From the NCBI GenBank assembly GCA_012845835.1, contig JABAKD010000030.1, positions 2,605,416 to 2,669,415 on the forward strand: a DNA stretch of 64,000 bases. Direction: 5' to 3'. Below, piece by piece: positions 44,687-55,419 of the stretch. How positions within the stretch are numbered: the first letter of the stretch is position 1; every line of letters starts with the position of its first letter. The translations under genes were made by a program, and so were the position numbers. A model generated the notes under the pieces. The model was not told where the DNA came from and made no database searches. It saw only the letters and a list, made by a program, of their open reading frames with translations. Origin of the DNA: Undaria pinnatifida (Eukaryota > Sar > Phaeophyceae > Laminariales > Alariaceae).

Positions 44687-45436
44687 ATGTGGGGCGTCCT
44701 GCGTGTCCCATCATCGTCACCTACATTATCGCCCATCTATGATGGCCTTGACGTGAATGTGACATCTAATGTCACGTGGTTTCACCTCAACCATGACCTG
44801 GTTTCACGTCGAATCTATAAAAACTGTGCTTCTACGGAGGGCACTCCTTTACAATGGCCTGTGGTGGGTGACTCCCTGGTACTATGTAAAGGTTAACTGT
44901 AGTGCTACTATTACGGGGGACCATAGTAAATAGGACCTACGGTACACACAAAAACCAATATATTTCCCTATTTTGACTAACAATATTTGGTCCTATTTAC
45001 TATGGTCCCCCGTAATACTATTAATACTCGACTGCTATTATTTGTAATAAAAGCAGAACTATACAAGTACCCCGCCGGCATCGTTTCGAGCAAAGCCCGG
45101 AACGAACTCAGGAAAAGGGAATCGCGAGCCGCGAGGAAACATAGCGCTGATTTTCTGCCATACCGCACCGTGCGCACGGATGAAAACAAACTGGCCATTT
45201 ATTATGTGGACAGCGGGTTGTCGTTCGATGCTTCTTCGGAAGAAGTGTATGGGGGGGAGGACTTGGCTCTTGCGGCTGGAGAACAGGGAGGTACAGTACA
45301 CATCTCTAGTATATTCGTAGTTTTTGGTTGTCGGAAACAGCGTCCGACACGCTTTCATCTGGATGGATGTGTTCTTTCATCATGTTTATGGTTTTTGACA
45401 CTCACGCTCTTCTACGCATTGTCAGATGGCAAATGA
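44687..45436 (+). CDS. Candidate three-exon gene of unknown function with a MITE in intron 1
   Basis: Model: exon 1 44687-44891, intron 44892-45056, exon 2 45057-45290, intron 45291-45425, exon 3 45426-45436 (TGA). Donors are AAAG|GTTAAC and GGAG|GTACAG; acceptors are AAGCAG|AA and TTGTCAG|AT. Exon 1 would stop 3 bp past its end without splicing, whereas joining 44891 to 45057 restores a codon (GAA) and keeps the frame. The product would be about 149 residues. The exon 2 part is rich in charged residues (ARNELRKRESRAARK, then an acidic ASSEEVYGGEDLALA). No signal peptide or known domain was recognised, and no homology is claimed. AATAATAAATTT follows the stop. Exon 1 may extend further upstream. 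Most of intron 1 (44911-45015) is a TA-MITE. The call rests on frame, composition and splice sites. Confidence 0.42.
44911..45015. mobile_element. TA-MITE copy 1, in intron 1 of the candidate gene
   Basis: It is 105 bp with perfect 27-bp terminal inverted repeats starting TTACGGGGGACCATAG and flanked by TA on both sides (44909-44910, 45016-45017). It matches 58683-58787 at 104 of 105 positions. It has no ORF. The TA target and short size resemble Tc1/mariner-type (Stowaway-like) MITEs. Confidence 0.8.
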
Positions 45437-45494
45437 AATAATAAATTTAAGGTATTTACAAGGAAGGGTTCGAAGAATGGCGCGACGCAACACC

Positions 45495-45545
45495 GGGGAT
45501 TTTGTTTGGTGGTGGGGGGGGGGGGGGGCTATATCGTAGAATTAG
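45495..45545 (+). mobile_element. GC-MITE right-end fragment
   Basis: GGGGATTTTG, a G run and GGGGCTATATCGTAGAATTAG match the right end of the other copies. Confidence 0.4.
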
Positions 45546-45671
45546 TCCGTGTATCTTGATATTTCCACCTGTTCATCTTCTAATCATGTCAACCCCCTGC
45601 TCAGTGAGAACTACGGGTTTCTATGAAAGTATGATACAGGTATCATTTTACTAAGGTGCCAGTCAAACACT

Positions 45672-45875
45672 GTTGTTGTTGTTCTCACATTAACTCGCAT
45701 AATCAAGTCCGTGGTCACAGGACAGGCCCCAGTCACTCTGGAGCTGAGGAATACCCCAGGGACAAACACACACAACCCAAAGGTGGTACATGCATATATC
45801 ACAGCTGACCAATTCATGCCTCCACCAGAAACATATAAAAGCGAAATCGGGAGTCAATACACTATACATCACCAG
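45672..45875 (+). repeat. RepB copy, near complete
   Basis: (TTG)4 head, CTCACATTAACTCGCATAAT, GTCCGTGGTCACAGGACAGG, CAGTCACTCTGGAGCTGAGG, AATACCCCAGGGACAAACAC, then a distal CAATTCATGCCTCCACCAGA and AAATCGGGAGTCA block. Confidence 0.65.
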
Positions 45876-46401
45876 TGGTATATATACATAATATGTACTT
45901 TCATTCTTCACGCAGTACGGTTGTCTGGTGGTGCCGGATTGATTCACGCACTCAACGATAACAAACAGCCTTTTATTCACGAACGACGCTAGATTGAGGG
46001 TTGGGATACCCCAGGTCCAACTCACAACTGAAACAACTTTTCACTTCCTCGTCTTTCGTAGCGCGTATTAATAGTACACGTTGCCAGGTAGGAACAAGCC
46101 TCGACGGCGCACCTAGTAAGCGCAAAAAATAGAAGAAGTGCGCCCTTGAGGTAAAAGGAGAGGGTAGATAGTAGGTGCTTCTACAGGAAGATGATATTTC
46201 ACAGTGTTAAGAGATAACTTGTAGACGGGTAATGGATTTCTCCGACTCCTCCACATGTCACCTTTGAATCTACGGAGACTCTCCACGACCATCTTCAGGA
46301 CAACGAATGGTCATGCACACGATGACAAGTGTTGCAATACAAGCGATTGTAAACACTCTGCATGCACCTCTCTCGGACCTTGGCTTCCGCGTAATGTCAT
46401 C

Positions 46402-46491
46402 TTAACCCCTTTACAACTGGAAACCCGTTTTTGGGGACGAAATTACTTGGTTTTAGTATAGGGAGGGGTTCGGGGGCTCTCAAGGGGTTAT
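46402..46491 (+). mobile_element. PB-MITE copy
   Basis: TTAACCCCTTTACAACTGG at the left; GGGGGCTCTCAAGGGGTTAT at the right, with one mismatch in the right TTAA. It is 90 bp and close to the consensus. Confidence 0.65.
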
Positions 46492-46562
46492 AATTGGATT
46501 TTGAGCATCGTTTTGAGTAAATAAAGGAAACTTACTGAAAACGGGTGCAGTATGCAACGTTC

Positions 46563-46635
46563 AAAGATGAGTATCGACCCTAAATGCGTGTCGAACTCAC
46601 AGCTGACATTGTTTTTATTATTTTTCTATACGTAG
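46563..46635 (+). repeat. Degenerate RepA terminal module
   Basis: CAAAGATGAGTATCGACCC, GAACTCACAGCTGACATTG, then a T-rich end. Confidence 0.35.
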
Positions 46636-46658
46636 AATAATTTTATAAGAACTACGAT

Positions 46659-46829
46659 ATGATCCGCAACAACACCTCTGGAACGGCTACCGTTCAATCA
46701 TGCGTATCTTCACGACGAGAAGATATGACTCTGATGCAACACGGTAGAAAGTGTACCTGCGACCCGCACAACACGTGCGTGCCTATGTTATCAAGAAGAC
46801 GTGAGCGTCTTCTATCTAAACACTACCAG
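46659..46829 (+). CDS. Candidate exon ending at a strong 5' splice site, unrecognised
   Basis: An open frame of 57 codons ends exactly at CAG|GTAGGT (GT at 46830), a near-ideal donor, in phase 0. It encodes a Cys/His-containing stretch (KCTCDPHNTCVPM) and then a basic segment (LSRRRERLLSKHYQ). The downstream exon was not found; the acceptor candidates after the MITE lead quickly to stops. The start is uncertain and an upstream exon is possible. Confidence 0.28.
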
Positions 46830-46846
46830 GTAGGTAGTAACTACTA

Positions 46847-46951
46847 TTACGGAGGACGACAGTAAATAGGACCAAATATTGTTAGTAAAAATAGATGAAT
46901 ATATAGGTTTTTGTCTCCACCGTAGGTCCTATTTACTAGGGTCCCCCTTAA
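46847..46951. mobile_element. TA-MITE copy 2, 17 bp after a 5' splice site
   Basis: It is 105 bp like copy 1 and flanked by TA (46845-46846, 46952-46953). The ends TTACGGAGGACGACAG and CTAGGGTCCCCCTTAA are diverged inverted repeats, so this copy is older. Confidence 0.7.
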
Positions 46952-47094
46952 TACCATACCGGCAACGAAACATACCCGGAATAAACAGTCAACGTAGTAG
47001 TGGTTAATGGAGCGAGAACATCTATTTTTTCACTCAAACTCTGTACGTAGACTGTCGACATGTCTCATTGTAAATACGTTTAATAATAACGTAA

Positions 47095-48380
47095 GATATT
47101 ATAAAAAAATTAAAATACATTCCAGCTTCTGTGCGATCGAATATTTGGTCGAAACTCATCTTTGCAAGCTCTGTGTGTGATACTCCGATCGCGCGTATTA
47201 CGGGTTGTGTGTCCTCATTAAGGATATAGGTCGACGACTCCCCTTGCAACTACAAGCAGTGTAGCTGTCAGGGTCAACAGGGTGATGTTAGGCAGTCTGT
47301 GCGCGGAAACTATAAAACCCGTTTCTGAGGGGGACAAAATCTGACAGCTGTGGAAGGAAATGCATCAGTTTATCAAGTGAATCCTGTAAGTCGAATATCT
47401 GGTGAGGGGAGGGCGGAGTTTTTAAGGACGTGGGGGCCTGATTTTGACCAAAAGGGGGGCAGGAGGGGGGGAGGGGCGGGAGGGGACGGGTGGGGCAGGT
47501 CAATTTGTGCGTGGAAACTATAAATCCTTTTTGTGGGGGAGGGGGGGGGGATATGGCGGGGGGGGGCGGGGGGCGGGGGGGGGAAGGCTTTAGATCGCAT
47601 AGATGTAGGGGTTTGCTATACGCGTGGTGCTAGGTCTAGGCGATGGTGCGGGTGGTGGGGAAGGAGGGGGCGTTGGGGGCGGGGGTGGGTGGGAATTGCA
47701 GCAGCGGCATGGACGGTTCTAAAACGATAACGAGGCGATATCCAGGGCATGGAAGTGTTTATTACTCTGGCGGATTTCGATGTTAGGTGGGGCGTTTAAG
47801 CAAGAGGAAGCGAGGGGAAAAAAAAAGGGAGCGGGGGGCGGGGGGGCGGGGGGGGGGGGAGGGTTTCCAAGAGGTTTAGGTCACATAATATTAAAATACA
47901 CTCCAGCTATGAGATCAAGGATTTGGTCGACACTGATGTTCACAACATTGTGTGTCATCCTCCGATCGCGCGTATTAATCATACAGGTAGGGGCTTGCAA
48001 TACGCGCGGTGCTGGGTCTAGGCGATCGTGCGGGGCGTGGGGAAGGAGGGGGCGTTGGAGGGGGGGAGGGGGGATGAATGAAAGCTACGTCATAGATGGC
48101 TAGAAAGATAAGAACGTGATATCAATTGCCCAGGAGTGTCTATTACTTTGGCCGATTTCGATTGTAAGTGGGGCGTTTGAACGAACTGGGCGGGGAACAA
48201 AGGGGGGGGGGGGGGGGGAAGGCGGAGATGAGTTGGAGCTACGGCATGGATGGCTAGATGGACAATGAGATGATATCAGCTGGATGGTAGTGTTTACTAT
48301 TCATGCAGATTTTGATTTCAGGTGGGGCGTTTGAACAAGAGGGATCGGGGGGGGGGGCGGGGGGGCGAGAATTTCAATAT
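47095..48380 (-). repeat. RepA copy, long, inverted
   Basis: Collinear with 19080-20020: CGAAACTCATCTTTGCAAGC, GGTCGACGACTCCCCTTG, GGGGGACAAAATCTGACAG, GGACGTGGGGGCCTGATTTT, TTTAGATCGCATAGATGTAG and GGTGCTAGGTCTAGGCGAT at 47628. A second CTAGGCGAT module lies near 48018. Two further G-rich modules with GGCCGATTTCGATTGTAAG and GCAGATTTTGATTTCAGG follow. Confidence 0.75.
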
Positions 48381-48384
48381 GTGC

Positions 48385-48695
48385 GCGGAAACTATAAACC
48401 CTTGAAGGGTACAAGGATATGTAATATATAAACTGATGCATTTCCTTCCACAGCTGTCAGATTTTGTCCCCCTCAGAAACGGGTTTTATAGTTTCCGCGC
48501 ACAGACTGCCTAACATCACCATGTTGACATTGATAGCTACACTGTAGTTGCAAGGGGAGTCGCCGACCTATAGATTTAATGAGGACACACAACCCGTAAT
48601 ATGCGCGATCGGAGTATCACACACAGCTTGCAAAGATGAGTTTCGACAAAATCTTCGATCTCACAGCTGGAGTGTATTTTAATTTTTATAATATA
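48385..48695 (+). repeat. RepA copy facing the preceding one
   Basis: CAGCTGTCAGATTTTGTCCC, GGGGAGTCGCCGACCTAT, CAGCTTGCAAAGATGAGTTT and CTCACAGCTGGAGTGTATTT in forward orientation, so 47100-47350 and 48440-48690 form a large inverted pair. Confidence 0.7.
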
Positions 48696-48811
48696 TGTGC
48701 CCAATGATTAGGAAAGGTGGATGGGTCAGTACCCACCTACATGATGACACGTGCACTTCGGTGGGCGTGCAGGATGCCGTTGCCTCTTATTACTTAGAAG
48801 GTAGAAGAACA

Positions 48812-49195
48812 CAGGACATTGTTGTTGTTGTTCTCACATTAACTCGCATAATAATCAAGTCCGTGGTCACAGGACAGGCTCCAGTCACTCTGGAGCTGAG
48901 GAATACCCCAGGGACAAACACACACAAAAACAAAGGTGGTACACGCACATATTATAAAAAATGAAAATACACTCTATCTAGCTGTCTGTGAGATCGAAGA
49001 TTTCGTCGAAACTCATCTTTGCAAGCTGTGTGTGATACTCCGATCGCGCGTATTACGAGTTGTGTGTCCTCATAAAGGATATAGGTCGGCGACTCCCCTT
49101 ACAACTACAGTGTAGCTATCTATCACAGCTGACGCAATTCATGCCTCCATCAGAATAATATTAAAGTAAAATCGGGAGTCAGCCTACGATGTGCC
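48812..49195 (+). repeat. RepB copy split by an inverted RepA end
   Basis: The RepB head and body (48812-48960: (TTG)n, CTCACATTAACTCGCATAAT, CAGTCACTCTGGAGCTGAGG) are interrupted by a minus RepA terminal module (about 48962-49118). RepB resumes with ATCACAGCTGACGCAATTC and AAATCGGGAGTCA. The order suggests RepA inserted into RepB. Confidence 0.6.
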
Positions 49196-49694
49196 AGGTC
49201 CATACTGGTGCATACCTCTCACTACTCGCGCCTGGAAAAACCGCCTATACCGCTTCCCACCCAAGAAAGACTACCACGTATATATACTGCACGTAGTATC
49301 CTATCACTACGCATACGCACGACAGGCGCGCAAGTCAATTGGAAAAAAGAAAACAAAGAAAAAAGAAAAGAAGATACGTGAAGAGAGGAAAGGAAAGAAA
49401 AGACAAGGAGGTAGCGAAAAAAACAAAAAATAGACATTATTATAACAAATGTTACAACACAACGAACGCTCTATCTAACGTAAAACTGGAAGACTCTATC
49501 TACTATTAATACTACTGCATGATGGCATGTGTAGATGGGTGCACATCATGTGCACGTGCATGCATGCACATGTAGTGGTGCATGCATGATGAGGTGAAGG
49601 CTACTACGGGAGGGGAAGTATTACGGGGGAGTACTCCCTTTTTCCACATTAAAAATAGCATGCACATACATGCATCCAGCACACCATCAAGTAC

Positions 49695-49895
49695 ATATAT
49701 CACTCTTTTTATATGTTTCTGGCGGAGGCATGAATGGCGTCAGCGCTGTGATATATGCGTGTACCCCACCTTTGGTTTTTGTTTTTTCCCTGGGATATTC
49801 CTCAGCTCCAGAGTGACTGGAGACTGTCCTGTGACCACGGACTTGATTATGCGAGTTACTGTCTGTGAGAACAACAACAACAACAACAACTATAT
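49695..49895 (-). repeat. RepB copy, inverted
   Basis: GTTTCTGGCGGAGGCATGAA, ATTCCTCAGCTCCAGAGTGA, CTGTCCTGTGACCACGGACT, TGATTATGCGAGTTA and (AAC)n: all RepB blocks inverted, with the trinucleotide run again at the head. Confidence 0.65.
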
Positions 49896-50094
49896 GTACA
49901 CTATTAATAGACTACCCGGTAATATTATACTTTAAATTACTTGGTACTTTAGGTAACATACTACAATATCGGGTCTACTCGAGTCGGTTTTCGTCGTATG
50001 TATGTATAAGTCATGGATGGTGTGTACCCTGGTACTATACAAAGTATAGATGGGGAGATCGATGTTTGGATGTATGGTGGTATGGAGAGGATGT

Positions 50095-50195
50095 GTGGCT
50101 GGATAGCTGGACGGCTGGACGACGAGTGGATAGATGGGCGGATAGATGGATGGATAGATAGCTTAATGGATGAGTGGATGGATGGATGAGCTGAC
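50095..50195. repeat. Imperfect GGAT/GATA tetranucleotide repeat
   Basis: GGATAGATGG, GGATGGATG and GGACGGCTGG units in a degenerate run. Confidence 0.75.
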
Positions 50196-50339
50196 TGACA
50201 TTGGTTGTCGGTTGTCCATAATAATTGATAATTAATTGTGGGCTGTGGATGTACCAGAAAAGTAGTTTGACTTTTTCTATGTGCGCGTGGTGGGAGTGGG
50301 TTGTGTCGCAAATATATAAACATATAGTCTACAAGGATC

Positions 50340-50369
50340 GGACGGGGCCGCCTGAGGGCGGCCCCGTCC
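50340..50369. other. Perfect 13-bp-stem hairpin
   Basis: GGACGGGGCCGCC, loop TGAG, GGCGGCCCCGTCC. It is a very stable GC-rich hairpin in otherwise mixed DNA; its role is unknown. Confidence 0.75.
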
Positions 50370-50743
50370 TGAAGTAGAGGCGCCCTGGTCTGAGGGCGAG
50401 GGTGGGAGATATATGAAAGTAGAGATGGTTGTAGTAAGGTATTGAACAGTATCGGGGGATACCAAGAGGGTGGCGCTGTGGTGGTTGATGGTGACGTACA
50501 GGGACGTCATCACGCCCGAATTTAGTGTGATTCCTGAAAAAAGAAAAAAATATTAGTAGGCAACAACATTGATTAAATAAATGCACTCTGTTGCATTAAC
50601 CGCATTGAAGACGAAGGCAAGCAGACGCGAAAAAATGAACGGAACTGGTACTGCAGCAGTTGACAGCAGGGAAAGTTTGACTTCGCAACACAAAGAAGAT
50701 GTCTGTCCCTCCCCTCCGTCTCTCTCCCTTCCCTTTCTCCGTC

Positions 50744-52206
50744 AGGACCACAGGTGTACCGCTGCACTGTCGTATTGATACTCTGTATGCTGCCGTTATA
50801 GATTGGTCTGTACGTGCTGCTCCACTGCTGTTGTACTGCTGTTGTACTGCTGTGATGATGGGGTGCGACCGTCCAATTCGCTCCGTACCGTCTCTTTCCG
50901 ATAGACATGTGCCTGCATTTTTATCTCACCGAGTTTGTGTAATCGTACTCTTTGTCTTACCGAGTTCGGGTCCGAGTCCAACCCGTCGCCTAGCGACACC
51001 TTCTTTTTTTTTCAGTCAACAGGAGTTGCCTAGCGACACCTCCTTCCTACGGGCACTGCAGCTTGCAGCAAAAGTTTTCTTCATCGTACTCCTGTACCGT
51101 GTGAGTCTCAGTTACGGTATAAGTACCCGTCGACTCGCGGCCGCTATGGATTGGTCGGTACGTGCTGCTCCACTGCTGTTGTACTGCTGTTGTACTACTG
51201 CTGTGATGGTGGGGTGCGACCGTCCAAGTGGCTCCGTACTGTCTTTTTGCCCGTAGACATATAGACTTATACGGTACACGAGTACGATGCAGAAAACTTT
51301 TGCTGCAAACTGCAGTACCCGTGAGAAGGAGGTGTGCGAAATTGAAGAACCGCCCAACACTCTGGAGAAGAAGCTGCCGCTAGTCGACGGGTATACCGCA
51401 AAACTGCCAAATTAGAAAAGCACACTATAGTCGAAAGGAGAAGCTGCCGCGAGTCGATGGGTTATTTTACCGCACGCAACTGAGACTCTTACGGTAATAG
51501 GAGTACGGTGGAGAGAACTTTTTTTGCTGCAAACTGCAGTGCCCGTAAGAAGGAGGTGTCGCTAGGCAACTCCTGTTGACTGGAAAAAAAGAAGGTGTCG
51601 CTAGGCGAGGGGTTGGACTTGGACCCGACCTCGGAAAGACAATGAGTACGACACGAACTCGGTAGGACAAAAATGAAGGCACATGTCTACGGGCAAAAAG
51701 ACAGTACGGAGCCACTTGGACGGTCGCACCCCACCATCACAGCAGTAGTACAACAGCAGTACAACAGCAGCAGTGGAGCAGCACGTACCGACCAATCCAT
51801 AGCGGCCGCGAGTCGACGGGTACTTATACCGTAACTGAGACTCATACGGTACAGGAGTACGATGAAGAAAACTTTTGCTGCAAGCTGCAGTGCCCGTAGG
51901 AAGGAGGTGTCGCTAGGCAACTCCTGTTGACTGAAAAAGAAGAAGGTGTCGCTAGGCGACGGGTTGGACTCGGACCCGAACTCGGTAAGACAACGAGTAC
52001 GATTACACAAACTCGGTGAGATAAAAATGCAGGCACATGTCTATCGGAAAGAGACGGTACGGAGCGAATTGGACGGTCGCACCCCATCATCACAGCAGTA
52101 CATACAACAGCAGTACAACAGCAGTGGAGCAGCACGTACAGACCAATCTATAACGGCAGCATACAGAGTATCAATACGGCAGTGCAGCGATACACCTGTG
52201 GTCCTG
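50744..52206. mobile_element. Foldback-like palindrome with about 515-bp inverted arms
   Basis: The left arm 50744-51258 and right arm 51683-52206 are inverted and nearly identical by eye, with only scattered differences. The roughly 425-bp spacer holds further inverted partial copies of the same modules (about 51255-51330 and 51473-51683). The arms contain direct sub-repeats: GTGCTGCTCCACTGCTGTTG near 50815 and 51163, and GCCTAGCGACACC twice. Foldback elements have this modular inverted structure. Apparent ORFs on both strands are mirror readings of the arms. Confidence 0.75.
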
Positions 52207-52544
52207 TGGTACGCCAGGAGCTGGGTGGGATTTGCACTTTTTTTACGATTCTCTACCTTTCGGGGAAGATCGCTAGCCGTCCCCGGGAGAGACTTCTCAT
52301 GCCCCGCGCTCGCGGAGTTGGGACTCGTCGGCGTGCCTGAACACCGTGCCGTGATGGAAAAACTTTGTAGAGCACGCCCAGCCCTTTCAAGTTCTTTCAA
52401 CTTGTAAGGGCGCGTAGAGGTGAAGGGTTCCTTTACTATACTGTTTTCAGAGTAGGCTAAGTTGCGCCGCTTCGCTCTGGTCAGCCGCGTTCTGCTCTCT
52501 CGTTAGCCCTCAGCCTAAAACGTCATCCTAGGTACCCATATACA

Positions 52545-52720
52545 TATATATTATAAAAATTAAAATACCATCCAGCTGCGAGATCGAATATTTTGTCGAA
52601 ACTCATCCTTGCAAGCTGTGTGTGATACTCCGATCGCGCGTATTACGGGTTGTGTGTCCTCATTTGAAGATGTAGGTCGGCGACTCCCCGTGCAACTACA
52701 GTGTAGCTATCAGGGTCAAC
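52545..52720 (-). repeat. RepA terminal module, inverted
   Basis: ATTATAAAAATTAAAATACC, AAACTCATCCTTGCAAGCTG, GGGTTGTGTGTCCTCATT and GGTCGGCGACTCCCCGTG. Confidence 0.65.
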
Positions 52721-53054
52721 ATATACATATATAAATGATATGTACATGTATACGCCCCGATTCTGAGAGAGCATATGCGGTAATTCTTTCATTTGTTTGA
52801 GTTCAGTCGTCGACAACTGGCTGCTTTGCTGTGCAGGTGTTGTTGTTGTTGTTGTCGTTGTTGTCCTTAAGACACAATAAGATTACATGTGAAATAATGA
52901 AATAATAATATACATATCTGGGAAATAATTTACGCACACGTACATCTGTAGTTGTACTTGCTGCTGCATTCTGTGCGCGTGGTTCGTACATGATAACCGT
53001 TACCTTTTTTTTTTCTTTTTTTTTCATCCTCGGGCGGACGGGGAAAAGTAAGGT

Positions 53055-53139
53055 ATAACGCCCCTTTACCACTGGAAACCCTTTTTGGGGACAATTTTAC
53101 TTCAAGTTAGTATAGGGAGGGATTTTGGGGCTCATAAGT
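53055..53139 (+). mobile_element. PB-MITE copy, degraded right end
   Basis: Left ATAACGCCCCTTTACCACTG and internal GGAAACCCTTTTTGGGGACA match. The right end GGGGCTCATAAG has lost its inverted repeat. Confidence 0.45.
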
Positions 53140-53277
53140 CAGCGAATGATGAGTGTCTGTGTCCTGATTCTTCATCCTGGTCATCCTGGTACAGTATTGT
53201 GGATCAGAGAGAAAGTTTCGACCAAAATCAGAGTCATTCCACGCAAGCAAACAAGAGGGTGCTGTAGCAAAAAAAGC

Positions 53278-53475
53278 GTTCTGAGCTCCGGCCATGATCA
53301 TTGAGGACCTCAATATCTCACTCGAAACAAGACTTCGGAGACATTCGTTCACGCAAAACCCGACCAACATTTATTTGTATGCTCTGTAGTCCAAAAACAA
53401 AACATACTCGCAAACTCATCATACATACTCTAACAGATAGTTCCACGCGTGGGGAGCTCAGCCGGCCAGGACGCA
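53278..53475 (+). repeat. RepC copy
   Basis: CTGAGCTCCGGCCATGATC, CAATATCTCACTCGAAAC, GACTTCGGAGACATTCG, AGATAGTTCCACGCGTGGGG and GAGCTCAGCCGGCCAG. Confidence 0.6.
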
Positions 53476-53843
53476 CACATGCTACCCTACCTAGAGGTGA
53501 ATGCACCACTGCCTTTCGGGGGGTCTCAGCTTGAGGAGCTCTATACTACACTATTCATGTAGTAGTATTATATTATAAAAAAGATGCTACCGTACACCGC
53601 AAGAAGGGGTCGGTCGTGATCCCTCGTCTCCGCGGGGATATGGTATCTCCACATATATAAATATAAACCAGGTATAATACCTCACCCGAAAATGTAACTG
53701 GGAGAGAAACTTGAAAGAAGGTGCCCCCCCGATGGGAACCCTCTCCTCATCGTATAAAACGAAAAAATGTATACCAGTGATGAGGACGGGGTGTTCGCGG
53801 ACTGAAGGAGCAGTCCCAACCGACACGTTGCTGCTCGCATCCC

Positions 53844-53970
53844 TGCTAAGGAATTAGTAGGGTATTCGTTCGTTTTGACCACTTGCAAAAGGTTAACCAA
53901 TAGCTTACCCAAACTATTGAGCCTTAAATAACACTCTCCCCCCCCTGAAACGGCGGGATACCAGGTCGGC
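53844..53970 (-). repeat. TRIM-1 3' LTR with polypurine tract
   Basis: On minus, CCGCCGTTTCAGGGG leads into a GGGGGGGGAGAG purine tract at 53945-53934. A 90-bp LTR follows, starting TGTTATTTAAGGC at 53933 and ending CTTAGCA. Tract and upstream CGACCTG-TATCCCGCCG match 59810-59852. Confidence 0.55.
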
Positions 53971-54084
53971 CGGACCCCACTAATGCCTTAACATCCCAGC
54001 CCCGGCTCCCATACATAGCCGCCCACCCCACGCGGCCGCGTCTATCACCACAACGGTTCGAAATCGCCCGCCCATCACTGCAAG

Positions 54085-54290
54085 ACAAAAACGGACTTCC
54101 GACGATTTTGGGTTAAAAGAGGGTTGACGCCTTCACAACTGGAAACCCGTTTTTGGGGACAAAATTACTTGGCTTTAGTATAGGGAGGGGTTCGGGGGCT
54201 CTAAAGGGGTTAAGGAGCCCCCCGTCATTCAGAAAAAGTTTCGGCCAAAAGTGCCGCCTCCATCGAAGCTCGCGTCCCAGAAACGCTTAC
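54085..54290 (+). repeat. RepH copy split by PB-MITE
   Basis: Left part GGACTTCCGACGATTTTGGG; right part GGAGCCCCCCGTCATTCAG, AAAAGTGCCGCCTCCATCG. The PB-MITE occupies 54124-54213. Confidence 0.5.
54124..54213 (+). mobile_element. PB-MITE copy
   Basis: Left TTGACGCCTTCACAACTGG; right GGGGGCTCTAAAGGGGTTAA. The inner sequence is almost identical to 46402-46491. Confidence 0.65.
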
Positions 54291-54589
54291 CCCCCCGAAA
54301 ACTGCCACTCCCTCCCCTACGTATGATACCGTGGGGGGACTGATCCATCGAAAATTAATCAACCAAGAAAAGAAAGCAAAAATGAAATTCCACAGCGAGC
54401 AGCGCCGCGGATACCAAAAGCACAACGAACACAACTATCTGCTAACAAGCAAGCCAAACAAGAATGAAAATAATAGGAACTTTTTGAAAAGTAGATTAAA
54501 ATAATAAACGAATAAAGGAAGCCACTTGAAGGAAATAATACAACAAACGGGAGACAAACAAAATGATCAATCCATAAACCAGTAGCAGC

Positions 54590-54619
54590 AGTAGTAGTAG
54601 TAGTGTAGTAGTAGTAGTG

Positions 54620-54656
<37 letters not shown>

Positions 54657-54660
54657 CAGT
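54590..54660. repeat. (TAG)n microsatellite
   Basis: TAG units with occasional TGTAG and TGG variants. The surrounding minus ORF of about 365 codons (54359-55456) is dominated by Tyr/Phe/Leu/Ser runs and is not called as a gene. Confidence 0.85.
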
Positions 54661-55419
54661 GTAGTGCAAGAAGGACACGCGATGAAAAAAGAGGAGGCGG
54701 AGCTGCTGCAAGAAAGAGCGAAGTAACACACCCAATACTTGTGGAGGAAAAGAAACGCCGGAATGAAGACGGAGATAAGAAGAGAAGAAAAGAAGAAAGG
54801 AGGGGAGCGAGAAAAAAAAACATAAAATGGCCACAACCAAGAGCAATCTCGCCCGCGGAAGAAAGTCGCACTTCGTACTTCATAGCATACACAGATACGC
54901 TCGCAGCTCCTTGCCATATGATACATGCCGGTAGTCGAGACGGCAACCTTGCAGCGCGGTCTGCCTTCCCCGTCTCATTCTGGTCGACGGCGATGCCAGA
55001 GGTTTGAGAAGTGCACTGCTGTCGACCCCCCCCCGTCAGGGAAACAAAAGGCAACACCAAACCAAACACCACAGAAAGACATCTTGATGTGATACAAGTC
55101 GGGGCAACAATGGCATAATAGGTTTCACGAGCTTGTCGAGCTGGAACCGTGCCACATGATTTTCTCTTTCGCCGCTGCTTCCGTATATAGTCGTACAGTG
55201 GTAGTTCGTTTCGTTCGTTCGTTCGTTCGTTCGTTCGTTCCGTCGTTTCAAAACATACCGGTCCCAACAAATTACCAAACAAATGATGCAGACGAGAAAA
55301 GCGGGAGATTCTCCCTCTATCTTCTCGTCGTATAACATATACATAGAAACGATAGTATATCTCGATTTCCGATGCCGTTATCGAAGTATGCACGCCACCA
55401 CAACAGCTTGTGGTCACCC

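Noticed and set aside
50699-52407. ORFs of about 185, 107, 119 and 153 codons on both strands
   Set aside because: They are mirror readings of the same inverted arms. No reading is favoured and no domain is seen.
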